From: Phascolarctos cinereus
Lineage: Eukaryota; Chordata; Mammalia; Diprotodontia; Phascolarctidae
Length of the DNA stretch: 64,000 bases
Reading direction: 5' to 3'
NCBI RefSeq assembly: GCF_002099425.1
Contig: NW_018344331.1
Span: 558,001 to 622,000, forward strand
A program made the translations under genes and the position numbers. Shown in pieces: positions 63,606-64,000 of the stretch (the stretch's first letter is position 1; each line of letters begins with the position of its first letter). The notes beneath the pieces are model-generated. The model saw only the letters and a list, made by a program, of their open reading frames with translations. It searched no databases and had not been told where the DNA came from.

Positions 63606-64000
63606 CTCCAGAGCAGTGCAGTCTTCCTTTCAGTTTAATTCTAGACCCACTTCCTTGTCCATCCATAGAACCTAACACAGACCAGCTTTATTTATTGGGT
63701 CCCAATCCTGTTGTCTGTGTTACTACCATTTGCCTATTCTCCCAGATTTGTACCTTTGGAACACAGCCTTGAATAACATATCAGAGCAAAACAAAATCTG
63801 GACAATAAGCATTCTTTGTTTTCTTTTTTGTAGGCACTTGATAAAGTTTGACTTAAAATTGAGTATTCCTTTCAAGAACTTTACACAATAATAACAACAA
63901 TAACAAAGAAATTAAAGGTGAGATTTATAAAATTGCATGTAAAAAAACCATTGAATTAATAAATAAAACTAGGAGCTGGTTTTAGAAAAAGAACAATAAA

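Overview
The window is mammalian chromosomal DNA, almost certainly marsupial. The intron-exon genes match human 1q23 genes closely. The intergenic DNA is packed with tRNA-derived SINEs of the marsupial WSINE1/SINE1 type and MAR1 type, together with MIR/THER1, L2, CR1/L3, L1 and hAT copies. The exact species cannot be read from the sequence. Repeat family names are from memory of consensus sequences, not from a database search, and repeat ends are approximate unless target-site duplications (TSDs) are given.

Gene layout, left to right: (1) COPA, minus strand, only coding exons 1 and 2 in the window (the rest lies to the left). (2) NCSTN, plus strand, complete, 17 coding exons from 3845 to 19243 encoding 707 residues. 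It is head to head with COPA; the two ATGs are 227 bp apart in a CpG-rich shared promoter with paired ETS sites and an ATF6/XBP1-type site. (3) NHLH1, plus strand, a 133-residue bHLH protein in one coding exon (30776-31177). Its TATA/CCAAT promoter and non-coding exon 1 are inferred near 27.6-28.0 kb, and its long 3'UTR carries AU-rich elements and microsatellites. The order COPA-NCSTN-NHLH1 agrees with the human order. The next human gene, VANGL2, was not found and probably lies to the right of the window.

From about 33 kb to the end there is no convincing host gene. This is a gene desert of nested repeats: an L2 copy carrying a mariner-like end, SINEs with clean TSDs, an antisense L1, a CR1/L3 copy split by a 400-bp pyrimidine microsatellite, a 127-bp hAT foldback element inserted cleanly into an older SINE, a recent 439-bp tandem duplication with an internal deletion, a decayed Dong/R4-like LINE in two opposing pieces, a head-to-head L2 pair, and an L1/HAL1-like element inserted into a CR1/L3 copy with its TSD preserved.

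Functionally, COPA (COPI coat) and NCSTN (gamma-secretase subunit) both serve the early secretory pathway and appear to share a promoter. NHLH1 is a neuronal transcription factor with its own flanking regulatory DNA, including a tight cluster of E-boxes about 1.8 kb upstream of the inferred start site. I saw no convincing endogenous retrovirus, CRISPR array, tRNA or rRNA gene.
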